From assembly GCA_021817005.1 (NCBI GenBank), contig JAKAWJ010000016.1:1-38279 (forward strand): a stretch of 38,279 bases of DNA. The letters are read 5' to 3'. The stretch comes from an archaeon. GTDB lineage: Archaea > Thermoproteota > Thermoprotei_A > Marsarchaeales > Marsarchaeaceae. Position numbers and translations under genes: made by a program. Below, in pieces: positions 16,450 to 23,569 of this stretch (positions are counted from its first letter, which is position 1; every line of letters begins with the position of its first letter). The notes beneath the pieces were generated by a model. The model was not told where the DNA came from and searched no databases. It worked only from the letters and a program-made list of their open reading frames with translations.

Positions 16450-17544
16450 TCAGGACATTATGGACTGCCAGTCCGCTAGCCAGACTGTCAGGTTGGCAGC
16501 TATTTGCTCGGGGCTAATCAAGTTATTCAGCACCACGGTATCATTCGCTCCAACAGCAGCGGAAAATACAGATGGCAGTGGAACTGCTGTGTCAGCCGGG
16601 AACACCCACTCTCCTTCCGGGATCAGGGACTGCACTTGCGGGCTCAAGAGCCAGTTTTCGAAATCTTCGGCCAGTTTCATATGTTTCGCCCCCCGGACAA
16701 TCCCCATTCCCTCTATCTCAAGCCATGTGTAAGCTTCTCCATTGTAGTGCATATCGGCGCTGGAACAGCCGGGATAACCTCCAAACACCTTGAAATAGGC
16801 CGGATCTCCCCCATAACTAACTGCCAAATTGTGCCCGTCCGTCGGAAATATGCTGAAAGCCGTGCCCCAGTCGGGAGCCACTTCCGCGTAGGGCTTCACC
16901 TCCCTCCACCATGTCTCCCAGTTCTGATGGAGTACTTCCTGATAGAAGGCGATTTCGTAGAGCAGGAAGCTTTCACCCGTAGAGTCGACCGTGGGATTTT
17001 CCAAAACCAGTTGTTTAGCCAGTGAGGGCGTGGCCAGCTCTGTAAAGCTCAGGTTAGAACCGAAACCCGCGCTCTGATTACAGTAGTCCAGCGTGATTGG
17101 TGAATATTCATATGGAACAAGATAGTGCGCCGGGCTCAAGTCGTTCACGAGATACTCCGGTACCTCGCCGAGGTTTGGAGGTGAATAGTTTAGCAACACA
17201 CCATGGGAAACCGCTTGGGTTACTTGGAGGTTGGTGAGGCCCACAACGATGTCAGCCCGTGGGTCTGCTTTCTGCTGTATAATTGTCTCAAGCATGCTAC
17301 CCGTGTCCGAGAATCTATCCACAACTAGGTTGACATGGTAAGTGCGCTCGAAACCTCCGAAGACAGTGTTGTTCACCTGTGTTACATTCTGGGCGTCCGC
17401 GAAAAGGGAACTATAGGTATAGACTGTGAGCGTTGGAAGGGAGGAATGGTTTTGTGTAAAGGTTGTAAAGGAGTAGTAGCTCAGCGCCAGAATGACCAAT
17501 ACCACAGCAGCAATGAGAATTTTGCTACCATGGGAGAGCTGCAT
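16450..17544 (-). CDS. ABC transporter substrate-binding protein, ThiB-like (thiamine)
   Basis: A 364-residue extracytoplasmic binding protein, first gene of the importer operon. Residues 8-27 are a single hydrophobic N-terminal segment, which likely anchors it to the membrane because no lipobox is seen; a Ser/Thr/Asn-rich linker follows. The mature part resembles ThiB/TbpA: KADPRADIVVGLTNLQVTQA, DYCNQSA, VLENPTVDSTGESFLLYEIA and the segment AVSYGGDPAYFKV, with SLIPEGEWVFPA near the end. Thiamine or a phosphorylated or pyrimidine precursor is the likely ligand; related folds bind iron or spermidine. The leader is too short for a TPP riboswitch, and none of its conserved pieces is seen. Confidence 0.75.
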   Translation of the reverse strand: MQLSHGSKILIAAVVLVILALSYYSFTTFTQNHSSLPTLTVYTYSSLFADAQNVTQVNNTVFGGFERTYHVNLVVDRFSDTGSMLETIIQQKADPRADIVVGLTNLQVTQAVSHGVLLNYSPPNLGEVPEYLVNDLSPAHYLVPYEYSPITLDYCNQSAGFGSNLSFTELATPSLAKQLVLENPTVDSTGESFLLYEIAFYQEVLHQNWETWWREVKPYAEVAPDWGTAFSIFPTDGHNLAVSYGGDPAYFKVFGGYPGCSSADMHYNGEAYTWLEIEGMGIVRGAKHMKLAEDFENWLLSPQVQSLIPEGEWVFPADTAVPLPSVFSAAVGANDTVVLNNLISPEQIAANLTVWLADWQSIMS

Positions 17545-17575
17545 GCTTATTGTGTCTCTACACGCCCATATAAGG

Positions 17576-17587
17576 CCATTTATAACT
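17576..17587 (-). promoter_or_regulatory. TATA box for the ABC importer operon
   Basis: Minus-strand AGTTATAAATGG lies 32-43 nt before the ATG at 17544, giving a leader of roughly 10-15 nt. It shares a 97-nt divergent region with the Mpg gene. Confidence 0.6.
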
Positions 17588-17602
17588 CAATTATAACAGA
17601 CA

Positions 17603-17611
17603 CCTTAATTG
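17603..17611 (+). promoter_or_regulatory. TATA-like box for the DNA glycosylase gene
   Basis: CCTTAATTG lies 31-39 nt before the ATG at 17642. A second A/T-rich element (AATTATAAC, near 17589) could serve instead. Confidence 0.45.
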
Positions 17612-17641
17612 CACTGACGTAGAAGCTAGTAACAAGAAGAC

Positions 17642-18313
17642 ATGGGGACAACACCACTTCCTCGGATTTTCTATGCGCGCGACACGCTAGAAGTTGCAAA
17701 GGACCTGCTTGGCAAAGTTCTCGTGCGCAGCGCCGGAGACCGCAAGTTGGCTGGAAGAATAGTCGAAGTGGAGGCTTACAAAGGACTGTCAGATCCAGCC
17801 AGCCACGCATATCGTGGAGAGAACGGCCGGGCGCGTTTGATGTTCGGCGAAGTGGGAAGATGTTACGTATACTTTGTCTACGGGAACCACTACTGCGTTA
17901 ACGTGGTAGCCAAGTCATCAAGGGCCAAGGCAGGGGCTGTGCTGCTACGTGCCCTTGAGCCGCTCACGGGTGTGGAAGTGATGCGACGCAACAGGGGAAC
18001 GGAGGACAAATTCAGACTCACAAGTGGACCAGGTAGGCTTACCAGGGCCATGGAGATTGATCTGAAACTTTATGGAACGGACCTGACCAAGCTTGGGAGT
18101 CTTTACATAGGAGATGGAGGCCTGCGACCAGAGGAGGTCATAGTTACGGCGGCCAGAGTCGGAGTTACACGGGCGGGGCAGAGACCATGGAGGTTCCTGA
18201 TTGCGGGCTCTGAATACGTATCTGTCAGCCCAGGGCAAGGTGCAGTGTCAAAAACGCAACTACCCCTGAAAGCAGGGCTACCGCAAGCCAAGAGCCGACG
18301 GTATAGGCAATGA
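17642..18313 (+). CDS. 3-methyladenine DNA glycosylase, AAG/MPG family
   Basis: A 223-residue monofunctional base-excision-repair enzyme that removes alkylated purines and hypoxanthine. Family motifs are in order: ARDLLGK-like AKDLLGKVLVR (19-29), the catalytic VEVEAYKG with Glu44 as general base, DPASHAYRG, and GRCYVYFVYGNHYCVNVVA (72-90), whose Tyr intercalates in the DNA minor groove in the human enzyme. LTSGPGRLTRAM completes the set. Length is normal. The last 89 nt overlap the convergent phosphate permease gene, so the final 20 or so basic residues may be a lineage-specific tail. Confidence 0.92.
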   Translation: MGTTPLPRIFYARDTLEVAKDLLGKVLVRSAGDRKLAGRIVEVEAYKGLSDPASHAYRGENGRARLMFGEVGRCYVYFVYGNHYCVNVVAKSSRAKAGAVLLRALEPLTGVEVMRRNRGTEDKFRLTSGPGRLTRAMEIDLKLYGTDLTKLGSLYIGDGGLRPEEVIVTAARVGVTRAGQRPWRFLIAGSEYVSVSPGQGAVSKTQLPLKAGLPQAKSRRYRQ

Positions 18314-19157
18314 GTGGGCGGTTGATAATCCAGAGCTTGGTTGACATCCCAACTCCAACCATCGAACCCACGAGCGCCATTGTTACGGACATGGGTATTC
18401 CGGCCAGAGTCGACGCCAGCATTACGAAGGAACTCGAAATGAAGCTTGCAAGAACTCCACTCGGAGATAGCCCGACAAAGCTCTCTCCAATCGTGGGTGC
18501 AAGGGTCTTCCCTACCGCGGTCACGCCGACAACGCAGAACGCCACAAGCGCGATTAGCACGAGTGGGTCGGGTGAGCTTACTGCGGCATATGTACCGAAA
18601 ATCATGCCAACGTTGTTCGCACCGAGGGTAAATGTCACATAAAGCATCGAAACTTGCGTGAGCGCGCGGTTGATTATGTCAATTCTCAATACGTTCATCC
18701 TCTCGTAGACCGCCCGAAGTAGCTTCTCAAGAACGAATGCAAGCAGCCCTCCAATTAACGGAGCCGCGAGCCAAGAGGAAAGTATCTCTATGGCGACCAG
18801 GCGGTGGACTCCGAAACCCAGAGCTAGACTAGCTCCAATGAACGCACCGACTGCGGATACGCTCAGGCTCACCGGCAGTTTGCCGAGCGTGAGCACTAGG
18901 ATGAGCACGAAGCTCAAGAGAAACACAAGGGCCACTGCGTCAGGGGAATGTAACAGAGAAAGTGAGTCAACGAGGCTGTGCTGCATTTCTCTCCAGCCTA
19001 ATGCGGAACCCAGGGCCAGACCTATCACTGTCCACAGAGCCCCGCGCCTATAACTGAGAGCCCCTGAGCCTACGAGCCCTCCTACCACAACAGGGCCATT
19101 GTTCCAGCCGAAAACAAATGCCAGCAGCATCGCACTGGCAAATAGCAGTAGGAGCAA
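18225..19157 (-). CDS. Inorganic phosphate transporter, PiT family
   Basis: A 310-residue membrane protein with about nine to ten hydrophobic helices. The duplicated PiT signature is visible in variant form, GWNNGPVVVGGLVGSGALSYRRG near the start and TLGANNVGMIFGTYAAVSS in the second half. PiT proteins move phosphate as a metal-phosphate complex with cations. It starts 3 nt after the stop of the DUF47 gene, the classical PiT regulator partner, so the two form one operon. Its 3' end overlaps the Mpg gene on the other strand by 89 nt. Confidence 0.9.
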   Translation of the reverse strand: MLLLLFASAMLLAFVFGWNNGPVVVGGLVGSGALSYRRGALWTVIGLALGSALGWREMQHSLVDSLSLLHSPDAVALVFLLSFVLILVLTLGKLPVSLSVSAVGAFIGASLALGFGVHRLVAIEILSSWLAAPLIGGLLAFVLEKLLRAVYERMNVLRIDIINRALTQVSMLYVTFTLGANNVGMIFGTYAAVSSPDPLVLIALVAFCVVGVTAVGKTLAPTIGESFVGLSPSGVLASFISSSFVMLASTLAGIPMSVTMALVGSMVGVGMSTKLWIINRPLIAYTVGSWLAVALLSGVVAFLTLHLALG

Positions 19158-19160
19158 ACC

Positions 19161-19835
19161 TCAGTAGCCCTTGGCAAGCATGATGAGTATGGTCTGGGTG
19201 GCATCTTGGGAGCGATCCGCCATGTTGTCGGCTACGTTAAGGAAATCGCGAAGTTGAATAATCTGCAGGGTGTTCTCTGCGCCATCGGCCGAGAGAAGCT
19301 TGCGTAGCGCCTCGCTTTTAAATGAATCGGCGCGTTCTTCGAGCTCTCGTACTTCTGCAATCTTGTCAAAGATCTTCTTTTTGTCTACGGGAAGCAGATG
19401 AAGAACACTGATGAACTCCTGAATGGCGGAAATGCAGGTGTCGAGGAATCCCATGACTTCTTTCCAGCCGCAGAAATCCGCCACAATTCCATTAGGAGAG
19501 GGGGTGGAGATTATCAGCTTTGAAGCGTCCCAGGCGGCATCTGCTATATCGTCAATTTGTTCTATGAGTAACAGAAAATCTTGGCGCATTCCACCAAAAA
19601 AGGCTCCTTTGGCGATCTTCAGGCTCGAATCGACGTCCAGCCTGTCGGCTTCGCTCTCTGCTCTTCCTATCGAAGACTGTTCGACCGATGCAGAAACTGC
19701 GTTACCCACTGAGAGCTCGGTTATGAGTCTCTTCAAACCCTCGGCGCAACGCAGAGACTGCTGAGCCTGCGCGTCTATGAGAGAAAGAATATCCCTTTCT
19801 CTTCGCGCGGGGTCCAAGATTTCAGGCAGTTTCAT
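19161..19835 (-). CDS. DUF47/PhoU-like regulator of the PiT transporter
   Basis: A 224-residue all-helical protein of the DUF47 (PhoU-related) family, length typical. Acidic helix motifs for metal clusters are visible (FLLLIEQIDDIADAAWDA and LNVADNMADRSQDATQTI). It sits directly before the PiT gene with a 3-nt gap and probably controls that transporter. I chose the ATG at 19835. The frame stays open to a GTG at 19862, but the TATA box predicts a transcript start near 19858, and GGTGA lies 11 nt before the ATG. Confidence 0.85.
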   Translation of the reverse strand: MKLPEILDPARRERDILSLIDAQAQQSLRCAEGLKRLITELSVGNAVSASVEQSSIGRAESEADRLDVDSSLKIAKGAFFGGMRQDFLLLIEQIDDIADAAWDASKLIISTPSPNGIVADFCGWKEVMGFLDTCISAIQEFISVLHLLPVDKKKIFDKIAEVRELEERADSFKSEALRKLLSADGAENTLQIIQLRDFLNVADNMADRSQDATQTILIMLAKGY

Positions 19836-19878
19836 AGTGCCACTGCTCACCAGGAGCAGCACAGCCTCATTGGCTCTT

Positions 19879-19888
19879 GATTATAAGT
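19879..19888 (-). promoter_or_regulatory. TATA box for the phosphate operon
   Basis: Minus-strand ACTTATAATC; the predicted start some 25 nt downstream favours the ATG at 19835 for the DUF47 gene. Confidence 0.5.
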
Positions 19889-19967
19889 ATGTTGAGGATG
19901 CTCTCCAGAGGGACTAGTCAGGCTCTATTTCGCGAACTGAACTCGGTCATGTCCACGCTTCAACTAT

Positions 19968-19979
19968 ATCTTAAATACG
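19968..19979 (+). promoter_or_regulatory. TATA box for the metallopeptidase-like gene
   Basis: ATCTTAAATACG centred about 28 nt before the ATG at 20002; a clear leaderless layout. Confidence 0.65.
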
Positions 19980-20001
19980 CCAGCATTAGAGTCGCCAGAA
20001 G

Positions 20002-20550
20002 ATGGTCCAAGGCGTAGAGATAAACAGAACCGCTGAGATGTTGAGCTATGCTTTCGGGGATGTTTTCAAGGGTTTTGACAAAGTGGAAGCGGTGCGCAAT
20101 ATCTTTGGCGAAGCAACAGAACAAGTTCTGTCTAGGCAGCGCGTAGTTCTTTACCCCCGGATGGGCTATCTTTCAGTTGACGGCCAATCGGGCTATATTC
20201 TCGTCAGCCAGCCCTACCTCAGGAACGGGGACGAGGTCTACCTCTACTTGGACGTAATTCACGAACTTGTTCATGTCAAGCAGTTCTTGGAAGGGAAGGA
20301 GCTGTTTGACGAGCGCTATAGTTACGTGGACAGACCCACCGAGATTGAGGCGTACCGCGTAGCAACAAACGAAGCCAGACGGATAGGATTGTCTGATGCC
20401 AAAATACGAGAATATCTGAAGGTGGAGTGGATAACTAATGCTGAATTTGCCCGTCTTCTTAGGAGTGTGGGCATGCGCGCACGTGTGGGTCCTTCAGGAG
20501 ACGTCAGACGCCGTAGCGCAAGTAGACGAAGGTTTGTACTTCCCAAGTAG
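20002..20550 (+). CDS. Small HELVH zinc-metallopeptidase-like protein
   Basis: A 182-residue cytoplasmic protein. DVIHELVHVKQ (84-94) is a gluzincin-type HExxH site, and PTEIEAYRVATNEA (112-125) offers a downstream Glu as third zinc ligand. This arrangement resembles minimal peptidase domains of the IrrE/ImmA and SprT kind. The last 25 residues are basic (RRRSASRRRF) and could bind nucleic acid. There is no signal peptide or membrane segment. The substrate is unknown. It stands alone with its own promoter. I cannot give a family name with confidence. Confidence 0.7.
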   Translation: MVQGVEINRTAEMLSYAFGDVFKGFDKVEAVRNIFGEATEQVLSRQRVVLYPRMGYLSVDGQSGYILVSQPYLRNGDEVYLYLDVIHELVHVKQFLEGKELFDERYSYVDRPTEIEAYRVATNEARRIGLSDAKIREYLKVEWITNAEFARLLRSVGMRARVGPSGDVRRRSASRRRFVLPK

Positions 20551-20905
20551 TCCGAGAAGGATGCATATCCGGGGTTGATTTCACGCACCAGTGCGTTTTG
20601 TATGGCCCAAAGCGCATGGCGGACTTCAGGCCGACAGGATGCGATGAACCAGACTTTTTCTTAACGTAAAATACTCCGGACCTATTCCTCTCCTGCAAGC
20701 AAACTGTAACTCGGAATGAATCTGGTTGGAGGTGGCGTCAATGCGCCCGGGTTTACCTCTTTCGCATGCAAATAAAACGTGGAGTCAACTCGCGTGGTCT
20801 CCTTTTGCCGGCGGGGGGCACTGCCCAGGTTCGGACATGTTGGTGGGGGACCAAATAAAAAAATCCTAGGCAAAGGTTTATTCCAAGCAGTTTGAAAACG
20901 CCCTG
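20551..20905. other. Intergenic region with hairpins
   Basis: A short hairpin ACGCA-CCAG-TGCGT followed by TTTT near 20583-20599 may end transcription of the upstream gene. A larger fold is possible at 20796-20852: GGTCTCC pairs with GGGGACC (7 bp, one G-T) around an internal GGGC-ACT-GCCC hairpin. No tRNA or known RNA fits. No protein gene. Confidence 0.4.
20872..20884 (+). promoter_or_regulatory. TATA box for the GAF protein gene
   Basis: AAAGGTTTATTCC lies 22-34 nt before the ATG at 20906; leaderless layout. Confidence 0.6.
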
Positions 20906-21391
20906 ATGGCCAAAGTTAGTGAGTCTGACAAAGACTTTCCAGAGGGCGACACACTGGAATGGCAGATTGCAAACGCCGAAAGTCACCTAAAGGCAATGGA
21001 GGTAGCTGTTGAGCATATCTGGAAGAAGTATCAGAGTCACTCATGGGTGGGTATTTACCTTCTGCAGAGGGATACGCTTGTTCTGGGCCCATGGAAGGGA
21101 AAACAGCCAACGACCCATACACGCATTCCTATAGGTGTGGGCATATGCGGCTTGGCCGCCAGAACCCGAGAGACAGTGATAGTTGACGACGTGTCCAAGG
21201 ACCCCAGATACTTAGAATGCTTTCTTGATACCAGATCGGAGATTGTTGTTCCAATTTGCAAAAACGGAAATGTACTGGGTGAGATCGACGTCGATGGAGA
21301 TCGACAAGGCGCATTCGGCGAAAGCGATCGCCACTATCTGGAGCGCATAGCAGAACAGCTCGCGTCGCGACTGTTTAAGCACGAATCGTAA
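20906..21391 (+). CDS. GAF-domain protein, free methionine-(R)-sulfoxide reductase-like
   Basis: A 161-residue single GAF domain. The family reduces free methionine-R-sulfoxide with catalytic cysteines. RIPIGVGICGLAA (73-85) carries Cys81 and RYLECFLDTRSEIVVPI (101-117) carries Cys105. By comparison from memory with the E. coli enzyme, these match Cys94 and Cys118 (the latter catalytic), with the same 24-residue spacing. The position of the remaining family Cys (E. coli Cys84, ten residues before the ICG Cys) is His71 here. Cys118 of this protein lies just after the SEIVVPI motif. So redox activity is likely, but the regeneration route may differ. A pure ligand-binding GAF role is the alternative. 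Confidence 0.75.
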   Translation: MAKVSESDKDFPEGDTLEWQIANAESHLKAMEVAVEHIWKKYQSHSWVGIYLLQRDTLVLGPWKGKQPTTHTRIPIGVGICGLAARTRETVIVDDVSKDPRYLECFLDTRSEIVVPICKNGNVLGEIDVDGDRQGAFGESDRHYLERIAEQLASRLFKHES

Positions 21392-22450
21392 GCCTGAGCA
21401 CTCACAGCCCTGCCCAGATCGGCTATACCGATTTGTGAGGGACCAGAAGTTGACCTTCCTCTAGCAAAAGAAGGGTTTCAGAGACTTTCTTCTGACTCTG
21501 TCTCTGAACGCGCATTTGACATGGTAGGCAGTCGGTTTTCCCGGATGTTTTAAGCGGTTGAGGCTTCTGGCTGCGCTTTATGCCAGCCCTGTCCAGTCTG
21601 GAATCCTCTTGGAATTTGAGGAAATGACTATCGGAAATCAGCATGCAAGCAGAGCTCTTGTAGCGTGTTACTTCGAGCGCCAAGGGGGCGAAATCCTTTC
21701 CAGACTCTTCAAGGCGATCTCAAATCCACTCCCCCCAAATGGAACAGCCAGATATTGCGAATCCTCCCTCCTATGAAACGGTCGAGGACAATGTCGACCT
21801 GTCACGGCAGCTTCCAGTCCTGCGTACTAGGGGTAACCGCTTATGATGCGTGAACTTGGCAGTATTCTGGGTTAACGACCCCAGCTACGGCTCCAACCTG
21901 AATTTTGGTAGAATGATATTTGTTTGGGATGAAAGAGGAAAATTTATCATTAGAGCCGTGCCAAGAGACCTGCTAAGTTTACCACAAATGTTGGGCGAGC
22001 GAAATTGTTGCTGCCGCCACGACTGGTATTGTGCTCGGTTATCTATTGCAGCTGCAATCGCAGTTCCTACCGGTTACGATGATTCGGACATTGCGAACGC
22101 GCCAGAATTCGAATCGCTGGTCCGCGCACGGTTCACTCATCTTCCCGCCCGCATCGGATAGCGAATTCGTTCTTGAGTGTAGAATAGTTGAGTCACTAGG
22201 CGAAGATGAAATATCATTCTTCGACTTAACTTGGACCCTTGATACCTTAAGGCACCAGCCTGTTTTCGAACCGTCTTACGCCAGCCACAATAAACCCCGC
22301 GTCTATCACACTTCCCTGAGGTGCTATGGCAAGCGACGGACACGCGAGGGCCTTCCAAGGGAGCCTACCATTCTTAGTGAAATGTCAAGCATAGTTGAGT
22401 GCATGCATAGTTGAGTGCATGCATAGTTGAGTGCATGCATAGTTGAGTGC
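21392..22450. other. Gene-poor region, possibly decayed coding DNA
   Basis: Only short overlapping frames occur. One (21850-22161, plus) begins NLAVFWVNDPSYGSNLNF and looks protein-like for its first 45 codons. From about 22000 a different plus-strand frame takes over, with IVAAATTGIVLGYLLQ and later FVLECRIVESLGEDE, ending at 22414. A frameshifted old gene would explain this, but I recognise no family. None has a clear promoter. Confidence 0.3.
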
Positions 22451-22454
22451 ATGA
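22391..22454. repeat. Four tandem copies of a 16-bp repeat
   Basis: ATAGTTGAGTGCATGC occurs three times head to tail (22391-22438), followed by a fourth copy differing only in its last base (22439-22454). Each unit contains the palindrome GCATGC and a TAG/TGA, so one frame is closed in each copy. With no spacers it is not a CRISPR. It lies directly before the uncertain ORF at 22451. Confidence 0.95.
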
Positions 22455-22885
22455 ATGTCTACCTCATAGCCGCCGGTGGCAGTTGGCTACGCGCTGCGGT
22501 GGAGATGAGAAAGGGGAAAAGGATTATGACAAGGGAGCGATTCACGCGGAGTTTCGCGGTCACGGTTCCCTCAAATAAGTTGTGGTGGTGGATTGCAGTG
22601 GTGGGTGAAGACATTGGCATCAGAAACCCAGAGGAGGTTGAGTGGGGGACTTCTACTAGGTTTCAGGTCGGCGCAGGGCTTGTTCTGCCTGAGGATGTAA
22701 CCGGTTTATCTCTTGACCCAATCGCAGACAAACACACTACTCACCTTAAAGAGGGTTCGGACACAACCGTCGAATATAGAAGAAAGAGGGAACAACCTCG
22801 GAGATGTAGCCGGAAAGAGTTGATCCGAGCAATTACGAGGGGGTATCATTTGAGACGTTCACAATTCACCCCGAGTGCTTGTTGA
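22451..22885 (+). CDS. Uncertain hypothetical protein
   Basis: An open frame of 144 codons from the ATG at 22451, which lies inside the last copy of the 16-bp repeat; an in-frame ATG at 22526 follows a purine-rich GGGGAAAAGG and may be better. The protein contains KLWWWIAVVGEDIGI and a basic C-terminal third. No recognised domain, no clear TATA box, and the surroundings are poor in genes. It may be spurious or the end of a broken gene. Confidence 0.3.
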   Translation: MNVYLIAAGGSWLRAAVEMRKGKRIMTRERFTRSFAVTVPSNKLWWWIAVVGEDIGIRNPEEVEWGTSTRFQVGAGLVLPEDVTGLSLDPIADKHTTHLKEGSDTTVEYRRKREQPRRCSRKELIRAITRGYHLRRSQFTPSAC

Positions 22886-23078
22886 CCAGTAATTCCCGAC
22901 ATGCACTCGGGTTCGCCTAATAAAGAGAAGATGCAAATCTAGCTGTTAAAAACTCAGCGTTGCCACCGGAAAGCTAGATGATGTTTATTCCAGAATCTTG
23001 TCTTCAGAACTCGATAGCGGATGCCCTAGCATTTGCAAACCTCGGTCGCTTTTACTCCCATTCTCGGCCAATGATTCC

Positions 23079-23423
23079 TTAATCTTCGACTTCAGGAGGT
23101 TTCGGTTTTGCGAGCTGTTTCATGCATTCATAGCATATGTTAGCAAGCTGGACATCATTTGAACTTACGCTTTTTCTAAAAATTTCCCCGAACTTTCCCA
23201 TTTTGAATTCTCTATCGGGATCGGAGCCTTCCGGCCAGTTTGCCCTGTATTCAGCATAGAACAGGAAGGGTTTTGCTGATCTCGCTTCGTTCTTGTCATC
23301 ATCGGTGAAATACCCATGTGCACGGGCCAACCGCATCCTTTCCGGCCATTCCTTCTTCTTCCTGAAAATCGAAACCAGTCTTTCCCCTGGAGACTGTTTA
23401 TTAGTGCTGGACAGCATATACAT
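23079..23423 (-). CDS. Small charged protein of unknown function
   Basis: A 114-residue protein (112 if the second ATG, at 23417, is used; GAGG lies 8 nt before it). It is rich in Lys, Arg, Glu and aromatic residues, with the central segment PFLFYAEYRANWPEGSDPDREFKMGKFGEIF and one CYEC pair near the C-terminus (ANICYECMKQLAK). A lone CxxC could bind metal in a dimer. No membrane segment. It is divergent from the HpaB-family gene. Composition and a ribosome site support a real gene; family unknown. Confidence 0.55.
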   Translation of the reverse strand: MYMLSSTNKQSPGERLVSIFRKKKEWPERMRLARAHGYFTDDDKNEARSAKPFLFYAEYRANWPEGSDPDREFKMGKFGEIFRKSVSSNDVQLANICYECMKQLAKPKPPEVED

Positions 23424-23532
23424 TTCCTCAAACTCTGGGCAGGCGGAACAATCCGACGCTGGATCGAGGGCCTGTATCCCTATCGTATGTAGGTTTGGCG
23501 TGGCTCAACTTAAGCATAGAGTTCCTAAGATG

Positions 23533-23544
23533 GCTTAAGTATAG
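23533..23544 (+). promoter_or_regulatory. TATA box for the HpaB-family gene
   Basis: GCTTAAGTATAG lies 26-37 nt before the ATG at 23570, supporting that start. A near copy, ACTTAAGCATAG, lies about 28 nt further upstream (near 23506), so a second start point or a duplicated promoter is possible. Confidence 0.6.
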
Positions 23545-23569
23545 ATATACCCATGGATTAGTGAAAATA

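Noticed and set aside
17545-17641. TPP riboswitch before the thiamine-type importer
   Set aside because: The predicted leader is only 10-15 nt and no conserved riboswitch pieces are visible.
22391-22454. CRISPR array
   Set aside because: Repeats are only 16 bp and directly tandem with no spacers; no cas genes.
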